From positions 62,001-126,000 of the forward strand of contig CAVVEC010000012.1 of the NCBI GenBank assembly GCA_963747105.1: a stretch of 64,000 nt of DNA. The letters run 5' to 3'. The stretch comes from CAVVEC01 sp963747105 (GTDB lineage: Bacteria; Acidobacteriota; Terriglobia; Terriglobales; Acidobacteriaceae). Made by a program: the position numbers and the translations under genes. The notes under the pieces are model-generated. The model did no database searches. It worked only from the letters and a program-made list of their open reading frames with translations, and was not told where the DNA came from. Below, piece after piece: positions 30,101-40,254 of this stretch. The first letter of the stretch is position 1, and each line of letters starts with the position of its first letter.

Positions 30101-30706
30101 TTAGGGCCAGAGTATCGTTGCCAGTTCTCGGGCACTCATTCGTTCACGCGGGAACACCGTCACCGCCTGCCGCAACGTCCCGATGGCTTCACAGACCAAG
30201 ACGCGATAGACAGGTGCATTCGCTGTGCCGAAATTACGAACATACGCCTCATCGCCACGGCCTAACGCCTGCCAATTAAGCACAATCCTCCATGGATCGG
30301 CCGCGATCGAGCGGATCCACGAAAGTTCCGACGCACGTTGGGAATCAAATCGGCCGGCCACAAGCCTGATTCTGCCTCGCTCGATCTCGTCGAGGGCGAT
30401 ACTCGCATTCCTTGGTTCCTTGCCGTACCTTGTCGTCAGCTTGATCAAGTGGACAAAGTTTTCTGGCAAGAAGCGCACACGGTGTCCTCTTGGATCGTGT
30501 ATTTCCACTTCACAAAGATTCAGACGATACCAATGCAAAAGCTCCCGCAAATCGTTGAGTGGGAGCAGCGCGGGCCTTACTTGGCTGATCGGGATCATTG
30601 CACCGTTTGTCATCGCGTGTGACGCCTCATGCTTCCAATTGAGAGCACTAATCCCCGCAGACGTAAGGATTGCCTGTCCTGTGCAATCGTAATACGTGTA
30701 TGCCAT
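30101..30706 (-). CDS. Hypothetical protein
   Basis: The open frame runs from a GTG at 30790, but it then overlaps the divergent signal-peptide gene. MAYTYYDCTGQAIL at 30706 is a start that avoids the overlap. About 201 residues, soluble, with blocks VEIHDPRGHRVRFLPENFVHLIKL and RIRLVAGRFDSQRASELSWIRSIAADPWRIVLNWQALGRGDEAYVRNFG. The second half faintly recalls phage-type barnase/EndoU/RelE-like nuclease domains (a Tyr-rich strand then VLVCEAIGTLRQAVTVFP), but I cannot support a function. Confidence 0.5.
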   Translation of the reverse strand: MAYTYYDCTGQAILTSAGISALNWKHEASHAMTNGAMIPISQVRPALLPLNDLRELLHWYRLNLCEVEIHDPRGHRVRFLPENFVHLIKLTTRYGKEPRNASIALDEIERGRIRLVAGRFDSQRASELSWIRSIAADPWRIVLNWQALGRGDEAYVRNFGTANAPVYRVLVCEAIGTLRQAVTVFPRERMSARELATILWP

Positions 30707-30782
30707 ATGGACCACAGTTTGCCGACACCGTCCGAGCATCCTTGGGTCCTGCTGTGGTGTAATCGAGGTGAGGAAATCATCC

Positions 30783-31202
30783 ATGACCACACCAATTCAA
30801 TCCAAGCTTATGTTGTGGACCACGGCAATCTGTGTTCTGGTGGGCGGTCTCATGCTGGCCCATGCCCAGCAGACGCCCGACCCGCACCAGGTTCCGGTAA
30901 TGGACGGAGAAGCTGGCCCGTGTTCCATCGCCTTCACCGTCACCGATGCCAAAGGCGCGCCAGTTTACGACGCGCGCATCAAAGTCCACATTGCTTACGG
31001 ATTTGCGGGCGTGCGGCGGCTCGATCTCGAAGCAGCCACTAATGTCGACGGCAAAACGCAATTCAAAGGATTACCCGAGAAGGTGAAAGGCGGGACGCTG
31101 ACCTTCCGCGCATCCCAAGGCAAGCGGGAAGGACTGGCCATCTACGATCCGGCCAAAAACTGCAGCGGACAGCAGAGTTCCATAGTTCTAACCGAACATT
31201 GA
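30783..31202 (+). CDS. Secreted hypothetical protein with a beta-sandwich-like domain
   Basis: Signal peptide LWTTAICVLVGGLMLAHAQ, then ACSIAFTVTDAKGAPVYDARIKVHIAYGF...LEAATNVDGKTQFKGLPEK, the pattern of carboxypeptidase-regulatory/CNA_B-like domains common in acidobacterial secreted proteins. 139 residues. GAGGTGAGG precedes ATG 30783. No partner genes evident. Confidence 0.7.
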   Translation: MTTPIQSKLMLWTTAICVLVGGLMLAHAQQTPDPHQVPVMDGEAGPCSIAFTVTDAKGAPVYDARIKVHIAYGFAGVRRLDLEAATNVDGKTQFKGLPEKVKGGTLTFRASQGKREGLAIYDPAKNCSGQQSSIVLTEH

Positions 31203-31313
31203 GAACCTCCAGGAATCAGCCCGTCGATGCTTGGACGGTCGCCCTCGACCGTCCCAGCCGAGCTATGCGCGGCAGGCTTTGCTCTCCTCGGCCGTCTGCT
31301 ACAGCCGGCGGCT

Positions 31314-32261
31314 TTACTGGGGAGTCGCGATGTAGCCGTAGTTGTTCTTGTTCTTGGCGATATACCCTCCCACGAAAACCCCAGCGTTGTTGATCCCGGT
31401 GACGTCGGGCAGGTAGACGGTCCGAAATTTGCCCTTCGTCCTAATGAAGCCATGCGCCACATTTTTCGTGTCCACATAGGTCCCCGTAATATCACCCACA
31501 TCGTCGATTCCTGAGCACAAGGTTGATACAGAACCGGGGTAGTCGATCTGTGTCATCTTGCCCCCAGCGCCACGGTAAAAGCCGTGCCAGGTGCTAAAGC
31601 TGGAGTTCAAGAACCATCCGACGATTTCGTTCTTGTTATCGATACCGTAGGCGTAGGTGTAATTTCGGTGGAAGGTGAATTGCCTGACCGTACCATTCAG
31701 ATTGACATAAGCAATGGCTGGCTTTCCCTGCTTCTGTGTATATCCAACGAAGTTTCCCGCGTTGTTGATGGCGAAGATATAGGTCGAGAGGGTACGGCTC
31801 GAGGCGTTGGGGGTTGATTTCCCCTGGTTCAGGTCGTAGCTGGTGAATTGCCCGTCGCGAAGAAAGAATCCGTGGGTCAACTGGTCCTTCCCGATGTAGT
31901 CGCCCACCACGATATTGTTGTCGTTGACTCCGTTGGCCTGGGTGAGATACCGGGATTCCGATATTTCCTTGTAGGTTGAGCCATCGTAGATAAATCCCTC
32001 GTACACATTCTTCGCGTTGACAAAAGAGCCGACTACCAAGCCCTTATTGCTTAATCCAAAAGCGAAAGAATAGTGGGACCCCGGAGGGTTCAGCCGCTTG
32101 ATGGCGAATCTCTGTGCCTGCGCCAAGGGCAGGGTTAGACTGAGAATGAAAAACGACAGCATGAGTAAGGCTGCAGACCTCGCTGCCCCATGTGCGCGGT
32201 TTTTCCCTATGGTGGTATTCGTAAGTCTCAAGTTAGCCTCCAGTTTCCCGATTGACGACAT
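31314..32261 (-). CDS. Secreted repeat protein (HAF/DUF3466-type propeller-like)
   Basis: Signal peptide (AALLMLSFFILSLTLPLAQAQ, about 29-49) followed by six or seven repeats of about 40 residues around the core GIDNKNEIVGWF, GVNDNNIVVGDYIG, GINNAGVFVGGYI. This repeated IxxxGxVVGxY pattern is that of extracellular HAF-repeat proteins predicted to fold as propellers. 315 residues. No catalytic residues known for this family. Confidence 0.7.
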   Translation of the reverse strand: MSSIGKLEANLRLTNTTIGKNRAHGAARSAALLMLSFFILSLTLPLAQAQRFAIKRLNPPGSHYSFAFGLSNKGLVVGSFVNAKNVYEGFIYDGSTYKEISESRYLTQANGVNDNNIVVGDYIGKDQLTHGFFLRDGQFTSYDLNQGKSTPNASSRTLSTYIFAINNAGNFVGYTQKQGKPAIAYVNLNGTVRQFTFHRNYTYAYGIDNKNEIVGWFLNSSFSTWHGFYRGAGGKMTQIDYPGSVSTLCSGIDDVGDITGTYVDTKNVAHGFIRTKGKFRTVYLPDVTGINNAGVFVGGYIAKNKNNYGYIATPQ

Positions 32262-32535
32262 TCCCGGAATGCGCGCCAGTGGCGGGTTCCAAGATCGCGA
32301 CGCAGTGGCACTCCTCAGTTGCAGAGCGCATTGTGGTCGTAGTTACAGACGTATGCAAGATGAAAACGGCTCTGCTCGTAACTTTTCCCGCACAGATACA
32401 ACGATGGCTTGTGCTGTCTGGTGGATGCCTTCCCGAACCCGAACTCGACGCTGCCGCCAGTTCTTCACCATCCGGTGAAACCGCTTCTCCTCTTGAGCAT
32501 CTATAGTTGGAACGCTGCCTGTCTCCGAGGAGCTT
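32262..32535. other. Intergenic region
   Basis: Between divergent genes. I see no convincing gene, terminator or promoter pair in it. Confidence 0.4.
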
Positions 32536-32894
32536 ATGGACAAAGTAAACATCGCCCAGAAATTTGCTCAAATCCACGAATACTGGAAGCCCTACATCGC
32601 TGCTGAACTCAACGGCCAATGTGTCAAGCTGGATAAGCTGAAAGGCGAATTCGTTTTCCATCATCACGAGCATGTGATGAGCTGTTTCTTGTCGTCAAGG
32701 GCCGATTCCGCATGGAATTCCGCGACCGCCACGTCTGGATCGAAGAAGGTGAATTCATCGTCATTCCGCGCGGCGTGGAGCACAAGCCTGTCGCCGACGA
32801 GGAATGCTGGCTCCTGCTGTTTGAACCCGCCTCAACGCTGAATACCGGAAACGTGGTGAACGAAAGGACTTTGCGTGAGTTGGAACGGGTATAG
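32536..32894 (+). CDS. Cupin domain protein, frameshifted
   Basis: Small cupin: MDKVNIAQKFAQIHEYWKPYIAAELNGQCVKLDKLKGEFVFHHHEH in the first frame, then DELFLVVKGRFRMEFRDRHVWIEEGEFIVIPRGVEHKPVADEECWLLLFEP in another. The metal site HxHxxxxxxxG....H is spread across the break (HHHEH, DELFLVVKG, GVEH). One missing base near 32673 explains the split; restored length about 119 residues. Metal-binding mononuclear cupin of unknown reaction. Confidence 0.82.
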
Positions 32895-32967
32895 ATCGGG
32901 GCAGGTATAGGCTGGAGCGTTCCCGGTTCCGCGTTCTCATTTGCGAATCACCAGCTTAAAACTGGGC

Positions 32968-33010
32968 TGCGGACTTTTCTCTGTGATCTCTGTGCGCCGT
33001 GTGGTTAAAT
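32968..33010. repeat. CTCTGTG...GTGGTTAAA-type dispersed repeat
   Basis: TCTCTGTGATCTCTGTGCGC and CGTGTGGTTAAAT belong to a common short repeat. A related inverted pair lies inside the ligase region at 54313-54344 and 54404-54432. Confidence 0.45.
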
Positions 33011-33025
33011 CGATTCGCCAAGCCC

Positions 33026-33856
33026 ATGAGAATCCTTCGTCTTTTCCTGTTGCTGTTGATCGTGACACCCGCGGTCGCCCAGTCCAAACCCCAGTACCAA
33101 GTCTACGCCATCCGCTACGCCACCGTTCCCGACTACCCCGTCGCGGACCTGGTCGCAGGCGCCGATCCCGCTCGCAAAACCGATATCGCCATGATGATCT
33201 GGCTGGTGCGCGGCAATGGTCACAATATTCTCGTAGACTCCGGCTTCTACCATGAACGGCTCTTCCCCGGCTGGAACATTCATGACTTCATCAAGCCCTC
33301 CGACGCGCTCAAGCCCCTAAGCGTGAAGCCCGAGGACGTAACCGACATCATCATCAGCCACATGCACTGGGACCACGCTGACGGCGTCGACCTATTTCCC
33401 AAAGCCCGCATATGGATTCAGAAAGACGAACTGCAGTACTACGCGGGAGAGGCGTGGCAGTCGGAGAAAACTCACGGCGGCATCGATCCCGACGATGTGC
33501 TCACCCTGGTCAAGCTGAGCACCCAGGGCCGGGTAGGCCTGGTCGATGGGGACAACCAGGAAATTATCCCTGGCGTGACTTGCTATACCGGCGGACGGCA
33601 TACCTACGCCTCACAATACGTAGGCGTGAACACCGCGGCGGGAACGGTGGTGCTGGCCAGCGACAACATGTATCTGTACGAAAACCTGGAGAAGCATGTC
33701 CCCATCGCGGCGACCCTCGACGCCGCTTCAAATCTGCGCGCCCAGGACCGCATGAAACAGCTTGCCGCCAGCCCTGCACTCATTATTCCGGGGCACGATC
33801 CTGCGGTCCTGACCAAGTTTCCCAATCCCGCCCCCGGAGTAGCCAGGATTCAGTAG
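33026..33856 (+). CDS. Secreted metallo-beta-lactamase-fold hydrolase (AHL-lactonase-like)
   Basis: Signal peptide ILRLFLLLLIVTPAVAQ. Zinc motif HMHWDHADG (HxHxDH), then GGRHTYASQ, DNMYLYEN and IIPGHDP. The spacing and DPARKTDIAMMIWLVRGNGHNILVDSGF recall the N-acyl-homoserine-lactonase group of the MBL superfamily. Exported, so if it is a lactonase it would act on extracellular lactones. ATG 33026 leaves the signal peptide at the N-terminus; the frame also extends upstream to 32999. 276 residues. Confidence 0.8.
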   Translation: MRILRLFLLLLIVTPAVAQSKPQYQVYAIRYATVPDYPVADLVAGADPARKTDIAMMIWLVRGNGHNILVDSGFYHERLFPGWNIHDFIKPSDALKPLSVKPEDVTDIIISHMHWDHADGVDLFPKARIWIQKDELQYYAGEAWQSEKTHGGIDPDDVLTLVKLSTQGRVGLVDGDNQEIIPGVTCYTGGRHTYASQYVGVNTAAGTVVLASDNMYLYENLEKHVPIAATLDAASNLRAQDRMKQLAASPALIIPGHDPAVLTKFPNPAPGVARIQ

Positions 33857-34205
33857 GCTGGGCATCTGACAACTCAGCCCTGCAAAACTGCTTTTCTCAA
33901 TCTCATCACATGGCACAGTGACCAATGCCCTTGCGCATCCAAGCCCAGCCCCAATAGGGTGTAGTGGAACGATGCTCCCAAACGGGTATCGTAACCCAGG
34001 AATTTTCTGAGTAGCAGCTCTGGCCATAAGACCAGATCAAGCAAGTCGGGAGACGACCAACCCTTCCCGATCGAGTTCGCCGCCCCGCAAAAAGATGTTC
34101 CGACCTAAGGCGCGGGGAGAAAAACCCAGACCGGAAAAGATTGACGTTCCCCCAGCGGTTGAGCGGCTTCGTTCTCAAATCGAATCGCGGTTCTTGGAGG
34201 GCGTC
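33857..34205. other. Intergenic region
   Basis: Non-coding stretch ahead of the VCBS/Ig protein. No gene supported; the weak open frame 34095-34205 runs into the signal peptide start. No riboswitch recognised. Confidence 0.4.
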
Positions 34206-36707
34206 ATGAAATCCGTCCGCTTCGTCGGATTGTTTGCAATTCTCATCAGCATGTTGGTACTGGCGCAGTCCAATCGCGCCCCGCTCGCCAATCAACTGAA
34301 CGGGCTGCCCATCGCTCAACAACCGCATCCGCGAGTACTCCCGAATTTTTCTCGGCTGCCGCAAGGGGCGCCCTTCGCCCGGCGTGGCGCTAGCGCACCT
34401 AGGCCGAACGGGACCCGGCGGAGGGCTTCGACAACATCAGGGCTGAACTTTGCCAATGCCGTTGCCTACGGTACGGGCGGGTACCAATCCACGTCGGACG
34501 CGGTGGCAGACGTGAATGGGGATGGCAAGCCCGACATCGTCGTGGCGAATCACAGTGGCACTGTGGGCGTGCTGCTAGGCAACGGGGATGGAACCTTCCA
34601 GACAGCGGTGGCCTACGACCCAGGCGGCGGATACACGAATTCGGTGGCCGTGGCGGACGTGAATGGGGATGGCAAGCCCGATATCGTAGTGGCAAACTGC
34701 ACCTCTGGTGGCGGCGACTGTGGGAATGATCAAAGCGACGGGACGGTGGGCGTGCTGCTGGGCAACGGTGACGGAACCTTCCAGACAGCGGTGAGCTACG
34801 ACTCGGGCGGGTTGAAAACTTTTGCGGTCGCGGTGGCGGATGTGAATGGGGATGGCAAGCCAGATATCGTGGTGTCGAACATTTGGAGCAACAATGTGGG
34901 CGTGCTACTGAGCAACGGCGATGGCACTTTCCAAACAGTGGTCACTTACGGCTCGGGTGGATACGACTCCTGGGGGAGCGGCCAATTGGTTGCCGTGGCG
35001 GACGTGAACGGGGATGGCAAGCCCGACATAGTCGTGGCGAATAACTGTGCGGACAGCGCCTGTGATAACGGTGGTTCGGTGGGCGTGCTCCTAGGCAACG
35101 GCGATGGAACCTTCCAGCCAGCGGTGGCTTTCGGCTCGGGCGGGAATGGGCCCGCTGCGGTCGCGGTGGCGGACGTGAACGGGGATGGCAAACCCGACCT
35201 GGTGGTGACCAACAACAATACCGGCACCGTAGCCGTGCTGCTGGGCAACGGCGATGGAACCTTTCAGACGGCAACAACCTACGACTCGGGTTACGGGGGT
35301 GCCCCCTTGGGGGTCGCGGTAGCAGATGTGGACGGGGACGGCAAACTCGATATTGTGGTGGCGGACTCCGGCTGGGGCGGGCTGCTGGGCGTGCTGTTGG
35401 GCAACGGCGACGGAACTTTCCAGACGGCGCTGAGCTACGGCTCCGGCGGGTATTGCACCGATGGGGTCGTGGTAACGGATGTGAGTGGGGATGGCAAGCC
35501 CGACATTCTGGTGATGAACGTTTGTAACAATAGCTCGGTGGGCGTGCTCATTAACACCAGCTTGACGCCGACGACAACTGCGCTTACCTCTTCGCTGAAT
35601 CCGTCCAACTTCGGGCAACCCGTCACTTTCACTGCTACAGTCACGGCACAACGAGGCTTTTACAAGGGCACGCCGACGGGTACAGTTTCGTTCTATGACG
35701 GCACGACATTGCTGGGCACGGGGACGCTGAGCAACGGGGTCGCGACCTATACCACGTCATCGCTGAGCGTGGGTACACACTCCATGACGGCGGTTTATGG
35801 TGGGGATACGAATTTCTTAGGGAGCACATCTGGTGTCCTGAAGCAAGTGGTCAACCAGAATAGCACGACAACCGGCCTGACCTCTTCACTGAACCCGTCG
35901 AACTATGGGCAGGCAGTGACCTTCACCGCGACGGTCACCGGGCAGTACGGTGGAACGCCGACGGGAACCGTCTCGTTCTATGATGGCACGACATTCCTGG
36001 GCACGGGGACGCTGAGCAACGGAGTCGCGACCTATACAACGTCTTCGCTGAGCGTCGGTTCGCACTCCATGACGGCTGTCTACGGTGGGGACACGAATTT
36101 CGTGGGGAGCACATCTCCGGTGCTCAAGCAGGTGGTCAATCAAGCTAGTACGACAACCGGACTGACCTCGTCGCCGAACCCGTCGAACTATCGGCAGAAG
36201 GTGACCCTCACCTCGACGGTCACCGGGCAGTACGGTGGAACACCAACCGGTACAGTCTCGTTCTACGACGGCACCACATTGCTGGGCACGGGAACGCTCA
36301 ACAACGGAGTCGCGACCTATAGAACGTCGGCACTGAGCGTGGGTTCCCACTCTATGACGGCGGTCTATGGTGGGGATTCCAATTTCTACGGCAGCACATC
36401 CCCGGTGCTGAAGCAGGTGGTCAACAAAACTGCCACCACAACCACGCTAACGTCCTCCAAGAACCCGTCAAAATATGGGGAGATGGTGACCTTCACGGCG
36501 ACGGTCACCGGACACGGCGGAACACCGACCGGGACGGTCACGTTTAAGAGCGGGAAAATCGTGCTGGCGAAGGTGAGCTTGACAAACGGAGTGGCCGAGT
36601 ACAGCACAAAGAAGCTGAGGAAAGGCAAGCACACCATTCAAGCGGACTATTCGGGAGACGCTGATTACAAGAGCAGTTCAGCCAGCCTGGTCCAGACGGT
36701 GAACTAA
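34206..36707 (+). CDS. Secreted VCBS/FG-GAP and Ig-like repeat protein
   Basis: Signal peptide MKSVRFVGLFAILISMLVLAQS, start supported by GGAGG before ATG 34206. Seven FG-GAP/VCBS-type repeats of about 50 residues around VAVADVNGDGKPDIVVANN...VGVLLGNGDGTFQTA form a likely seven-bladed, calcium-binding (DxNxDGxxD) beta-propeller. Four bacterial Ig-like (Big_3-type) domains of about 90 residues follow, built on TGTVSFYDGTTLLGTGTLSNGVATY...HSMTAVYGGDTNF. 833 residues. Likely surface-exposed adhesive or structural protein. DNA-level repeat identity is high, so recombination or assembly collapse is possible. Confidence 0.88.
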   Translation: MKSVRFVGLFAILISMLVLAQSNRAPLANQLNGLPIAQQPHPRVLPNFSRLPQGAPFARRGASAPRPNGTRRRASTTSGLNFANAVAYGTGGYQSTSDAVADVNGDGKPDIVVANHSGTVGVLLGNGDGTFQTAVAYDPGGGYTNSVAVADVNGDGKPDIVVANCTSGGGDCGNDQSDGTVGVLLGNGDGTFQTAVSYDSGGLKTFAVAVADVNGDGKPDIVVSNIWSNNVGVLLSNGDGTFQTVVTYGSGGYDSWGSGQLVAVADVNGDGKPDIVVANNCADSACDNGGSVGVLLGNGDGTFQPAVAFGSGGNGPAAVAVADVNGDGKPDLVVTNNNTGTVAVLLGNGDGTFQTATTYDSGYGGAPLGVAVADVDGDGKLDIVVADSGWGGLLGVLLGNGDGTFQTALSYGSGGYCTDGVVVTDVSGDGKPDILVMNVCNNSSVGVLINTSLTPTTTALTSSLNPSNFGQPVTFTATVTAQRGFYKGTPTGTVSFYDGTTLLGTGTLSNGVATYTTSSLSVGTHSMTAVYGGDTNFLGSTSGVLKQVVNQNSTTTGLTSSLNPSNYGQAVTFTATVTGQYGGTPTGTVSFYDGTTFLGTGTLSNGVATYTTSSLSVGSHSMTAVYGGDTNFVGSTSPVLKQVVNQASTTTGLTSSPNPSNYRQKVTLTSTVTGQYGGTPTGTVSFYDGTTLLGTGTLNNGVATYRTSALSVGSHSMTAVYGGDSNFYGSTSPVLKQVVNKTATTTTLTSSKNPSKYGEMVTFTATVTGHGGTPTGTVTFKSGKIVLAKVSLTNGVAEYSTKKLRKGKHTIQADYSGDADYKSSSASLVQTVN

Positions 36708-36900
36708 GGGGGTGTCTGAGCTGCGCAACCCGAGACCTGGCGAAGGCTTGTCCCCACAAGAAGATACAAACCCCCGCATGGTCATCGTCTTCCGTACCCT
36801 AGAAAACCTTCCGTCCCTGGGAGAGCATAGAGAGATCACAGGCCTGCCTGGCTAGAGTTTCTCTCCCCCCGAATGGTCGCCGACGGACCTGCGTTGTCTC

Positions 36901-37852
36901 ATGGGCGAAAGCGATCACCAAGTTCAAGAAGAGCCAGTCTGTACTGCGTGGCCGAAAGCAGTCCAGGCTGCCTTGGGAGTGTTCTTGCTGGTGGGCACCG
37001 GGGTAATTGCTCATTACTATCCGGCACCATCCTCGAATGGTCTCCGGCAGCAGGTGCAGCAACTCTCGCGTGACGTGCAGCAACTGCAGCAGGAGCAGGC
37101 CATGCCGGCCCTGGTCCTGAACCGTTATCGCAATTCTATCTGCTACATCTTTGGTATGTACAGGTTGGATTCAACAGCAAAGGCCCGCCCTGCGCGCCCG
37201 CATTTCTGGGACCGGGTTCGTGGTCGCGGACGGCTTGCTTGCCACAAATCGCCACGTCGCCGAACCATGGTATGAGGACCCGGAATCCACACTGTTGATC
37301 AACAGCGGCGCCACGGCGCACCTGGAGAAACTGGTTGCCTTTTTTCCCGGGCTGCCGGCGCCGATACGTTCTCACTCCGGCAGCTCTATCCGCGCAGCGG
37401 AGATTTGGCGGTGGTGCGTATCGACGACTAACAGGCGGTGCATCAGCTTCGGCCTTTGCCCTTAGCCGACGCTGTCCCCAACCCAGGAGAACTGGTTTCT
37501 GTCGTCGGCTACCCCATGGGTAGTGCTGGGCATGGTGGCCAAGTCTCCGCCGGCGGTGTACGAGCGCCTGGCCTACCGCCGGGATGATCAAGGTGCGGCC
37601 AGTGAATTGGCGGCTCTGTCGTTGATCCGGCCCTCGGCCACCTGCGGACATTTAGGCGACGTGGTGGGCGATAAGCTCATCTACGATGCGCCCACGGCAC
37701 ATGGGGCCAGCGGCGGACCGGTGTTTGACTCGCAAGGCGAAGTGATTGGCATCAACGCGGCGTATATCGACGGTTTTGCCGGAGGGACGCTGGGCGTTTC
37801 GGTGCGCGCCCTGCGAGCCACTGATCGAGGCTGGCGAAGGAAAGCAACTCTA
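36901..37852 (+). pseudogene. Trypsin-like serine protease, broken by several frameshifts
   Basis: N-terminal membrane anchor AVQAALGVFLLVGTGVIAHYY and a coiled stretch QQVQQLSRDVQQLQQEQ, then in successive frames GTGFVVADGLLATNRHVAEPWYED (His), YPRSGDLAVVRIDD (Asp), ELVSVVGYPMG and DAPTAHGASGGPVFDSQGEVIGINAAYIDGF (Ser). The triad order is that of trypsin_2/HtrA-like proteases. At least three frame changes (near 37160, 37365, 37440-37530) break it. Either a decayed gene or poor sequence. The 3' end overlaps the ClC gene on the other strand. Confidence 0.7.
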
Positions 37853-39776
37853 GGGCTTAGACGCTGTTGAGCTCCGCTTTTGAATCCAGCCTGGCTCTCG
37901 CACATGTTCTTCATCCAAACGGCGTAGGCGTGCTGCCATGATTCCCGGTCTGCCCAGGTAGCCGACGACCGTCGCGGATCTCCGCGATCGACTACAGGCA
38001 ATCGTCCAATGTTATTGCGCAGCATCTTCGCGGATGCGTCGTGCAACGATTCATCGGGATAGGTGACGATCAACTTCCGCGTTCCCGCATCCAGCACGGC
38101 CATGGTTCCGGCCGGGTCTTCATCTAGAGCGCGCAGAACATCCCCGCGGGTGATCAGCCCCCGCCAGCTTTCCGTTGCGTCGAGGATGAGCATCCCCTGA
38201 TGGCCGGTACCTCGGGATCACGGCGCGCAATGCGGTCCGACAATTCGCTGACTTTCATATCCTCGGGCAGCCTGGGAACATCCTTGTCCATGGTCTCGAG
38301 ACCATGCGTCTGCTGCAGCACGTCGGCTTCGTATTCCTGGTGAATGTGCAATCCGCGCCGCGCCAGCTTTTCGGTCATGATGGAGGCTCGGGGCATCAGC
38401 AGCATCGCGATACCGTCGGCAATGACACTGACCAGCATCAGCGGCAGACTGCGTTGTAGTCACGGGTGATTTCGAAGGCAAAAATGATGAAGGTAAATGT
38501 GGCTCGCGACGCCGCTCCGAACACCGCTCCCATGGCGACCAGTGCAAAGCGCCTGCAGACAGATTCGCCGTGGGAAAAATGCGATCTATTCCCATGGCGA
38601 AGATCCACCTAGGGCCGCGCTACACATGAACATCGGCGCAAGCAATCCGCCGGAGGTCCCCGAACCCAGCGAGATCGATCAGGGCCACAGCTTTGGCGAC
38701 CATCACGACAAGCAGCAGTTTCCAGGCCAGGTTCGCGTTCAGAATGTCGCCGATGGTGTCGTAGCCGACGCCCAGAACCCGCGGCACAAAGTAGCCAATG
38801 ATTCCCAGGCCCAGAGCGCCAATGGCGGGCCACCAGAGTTCGTCCACCGGCAGTTTTTCGAATTGGTCTTCCGTCCAGTAGAGCAATTTGCTGAATCCGA
38901 CCGCGGCCAATCCGCAGACCACGCCTAGCACCAGATAAAACGGTAGAGCGCGAGGAATGCCGAAGTCCATGGCAGTGACTTTGAACATGGGCCCTGCGCC
39001 CAGCAATTGCATGTGGACGGCTGTGGCAAGCGTGCTGGCAATGACCAAGCGGAATAAACGACCGAGCCTTGAATTCAAACAAGAAGCAGCTCGATTGCAA
39101 GAATCACGCCGGCGATAGGGGTATTGAACGTCGCGGACATGCCCGCCGCGGCGCCACAGGCCAGCAGCACTTTGCGCTCCGAAGCGGTCTGTGTAGCACC
39201 TGCCCGACTAGAGAACCAACGCCCCCCGGTTTGGATAATCGGTCCTTCGGCGCCGAACGGTCCGCCGGTGCCGATGGCGATTGCTGCCGAAATCGGCTTC
39301 AGAATTGCGACGCGCGGCTGGATACGGCTGCGGTTGACCAAAACCGCTTCCATGGCTTCGGGGATTCCGTGGCCCTTGATCTTCGGCGTCCCATATTTCG
39401 CCATGAAACCGACGATGATTCCACCGATCACGGGAATCGGGATCACCCAGCAGCCGAGCTGGTTGTGACGCGCGCTGACGAAGTCGGCGGCGAAACGATG
39501 ATAGAAGAAGATATTGGTGAAAAGCCCGATCAGTTGATACGAGGCAGAAACGCGATCAATCCAGCAAGCAGACCGATGCACCTGCGGCAAGAAAAGACAC
39601 CTGCACCATGCGGAACTGGGCGGGTTCCGCCATGCGGACATCTCCGACTTGCGCTCCTGTGGCGCCGATCGTGGCCCGAGGGGGATTGCCTTTGTTGCGG
39701 TTTCTTTCATCCATGCTTTGGATTCTTGTTGGAGGCAGGAGTGGGCCTGACCGGTGCTTTGGATCGCGAGTTTCAA
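37850..39776 (-). pseudogene. ClC-type chloride channel/transporter with CBS domains, multiple frameshifts
   Basis: Fragments in three frames assemble into one protein: selectivity motifs GHGIPEAMEAV, GTGGPFGAEGPIIQTGG and GVGYDTI; membrane segments NTPIAGVILAIELLL and PFYLVLGVVCGLAAVGFSKLLY; then ITRGDVLRALDEDPAGTMAVLDAGTRKLIVTYPDESLHDASAKMLRNNIGRLPVV, a CBS pair. Stop at 37850-37852. The gating-glutamate motif reads GAEGP, where GREGP or GKEGP is usual. At least five indels. It follows a MarR gene by 9 bases, so the two were probably one operon. Confidence 0.8.
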
Positions 39777-39784
39777 TGCTGTGA

Positions 39785-40165
39785 TCAGCGCCGGTCCGCG
39801 CGTGCGAAGTTCGGCGCGATGATCAGGAAAAGCTCCCGCAATACTCGTTCTCCTTTCGGGGTCAGGGCCAGCAGCACTTCCCGCCTGTCTTCACCGGCCC
39901 GGTGCCGCCTTACGTAGCCGCGGGCCGACAGGCGGTTCGCGAGTTCGACCGCACTGTGGTGCTGAATCTGCATGCGCTCGGCGAGTTCGCCAATGCGCGG
40001 CCGCGTCCCCTTTGGGAGTCCCTTCATGGCCAACATCAACTGATATTGCTGCGGCTCGAGACCCGCGGCACGCGAAGCCTGTTCACTGAAGTGAAGAAAG
40101 CGGCGGATCTGATAGCGTACTTCCGCCAGCCATTCATAGTCGGCCAAAGTGAGAGAATTTTTCAT
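39785..40165 (-). CDS. MarR family transcriptional regulator
   Basis: Winged helix: LEPQQYQLMLAMKGLPKGTRPRIGELAERMQIQHHSAVELANRLSARGYVRRHRAGEDRREVLLALTPKGERVL, with the DRR wing motif. ATG 40165 (MKNSLTLADYEWL); a TTG start nine bases upstream is possible. 126 residues. A palindrome, ATCGT-ATC-ACGAT, lies about 45 bases upstream of the start and is a candidate operator. It probably controls itself and the downstream ClC gene. Confidence 0.88.
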   Translation of the reverse strand: MKNSLTLADYEWLAEVRYQIRRFLHFSEQASRAAGLEPQQYQLMLAMKGLPKGTRPRIGELAERMQIQHHSAVELANRLSARGYVRRHRAGEDRREVLLALTPKGERVLRELFLIIAPNFARADRR

Positions 40166-40210
40166 CAGGGACAATTACATCGTAGCAAGATTGCATTCAT
40201 TCTATATTAG

Positions 40211-40223
40211 ATCGTATCACGAT
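40211..40223 (-). promoter_or_regulatory. Candidate MarR operator
   Basis: ATCGT-ATC-ACGAT, a perfect 5-bp inverted repeat with a 3-base centre in an AT-rich promoter region (TAATAT-like -10 toward marR). Role is inferred from position. Confidence 0.45.
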
Positions 40224-40254
40224 ATATTCGGATTGAGAACAATCTGAAGAGGGG

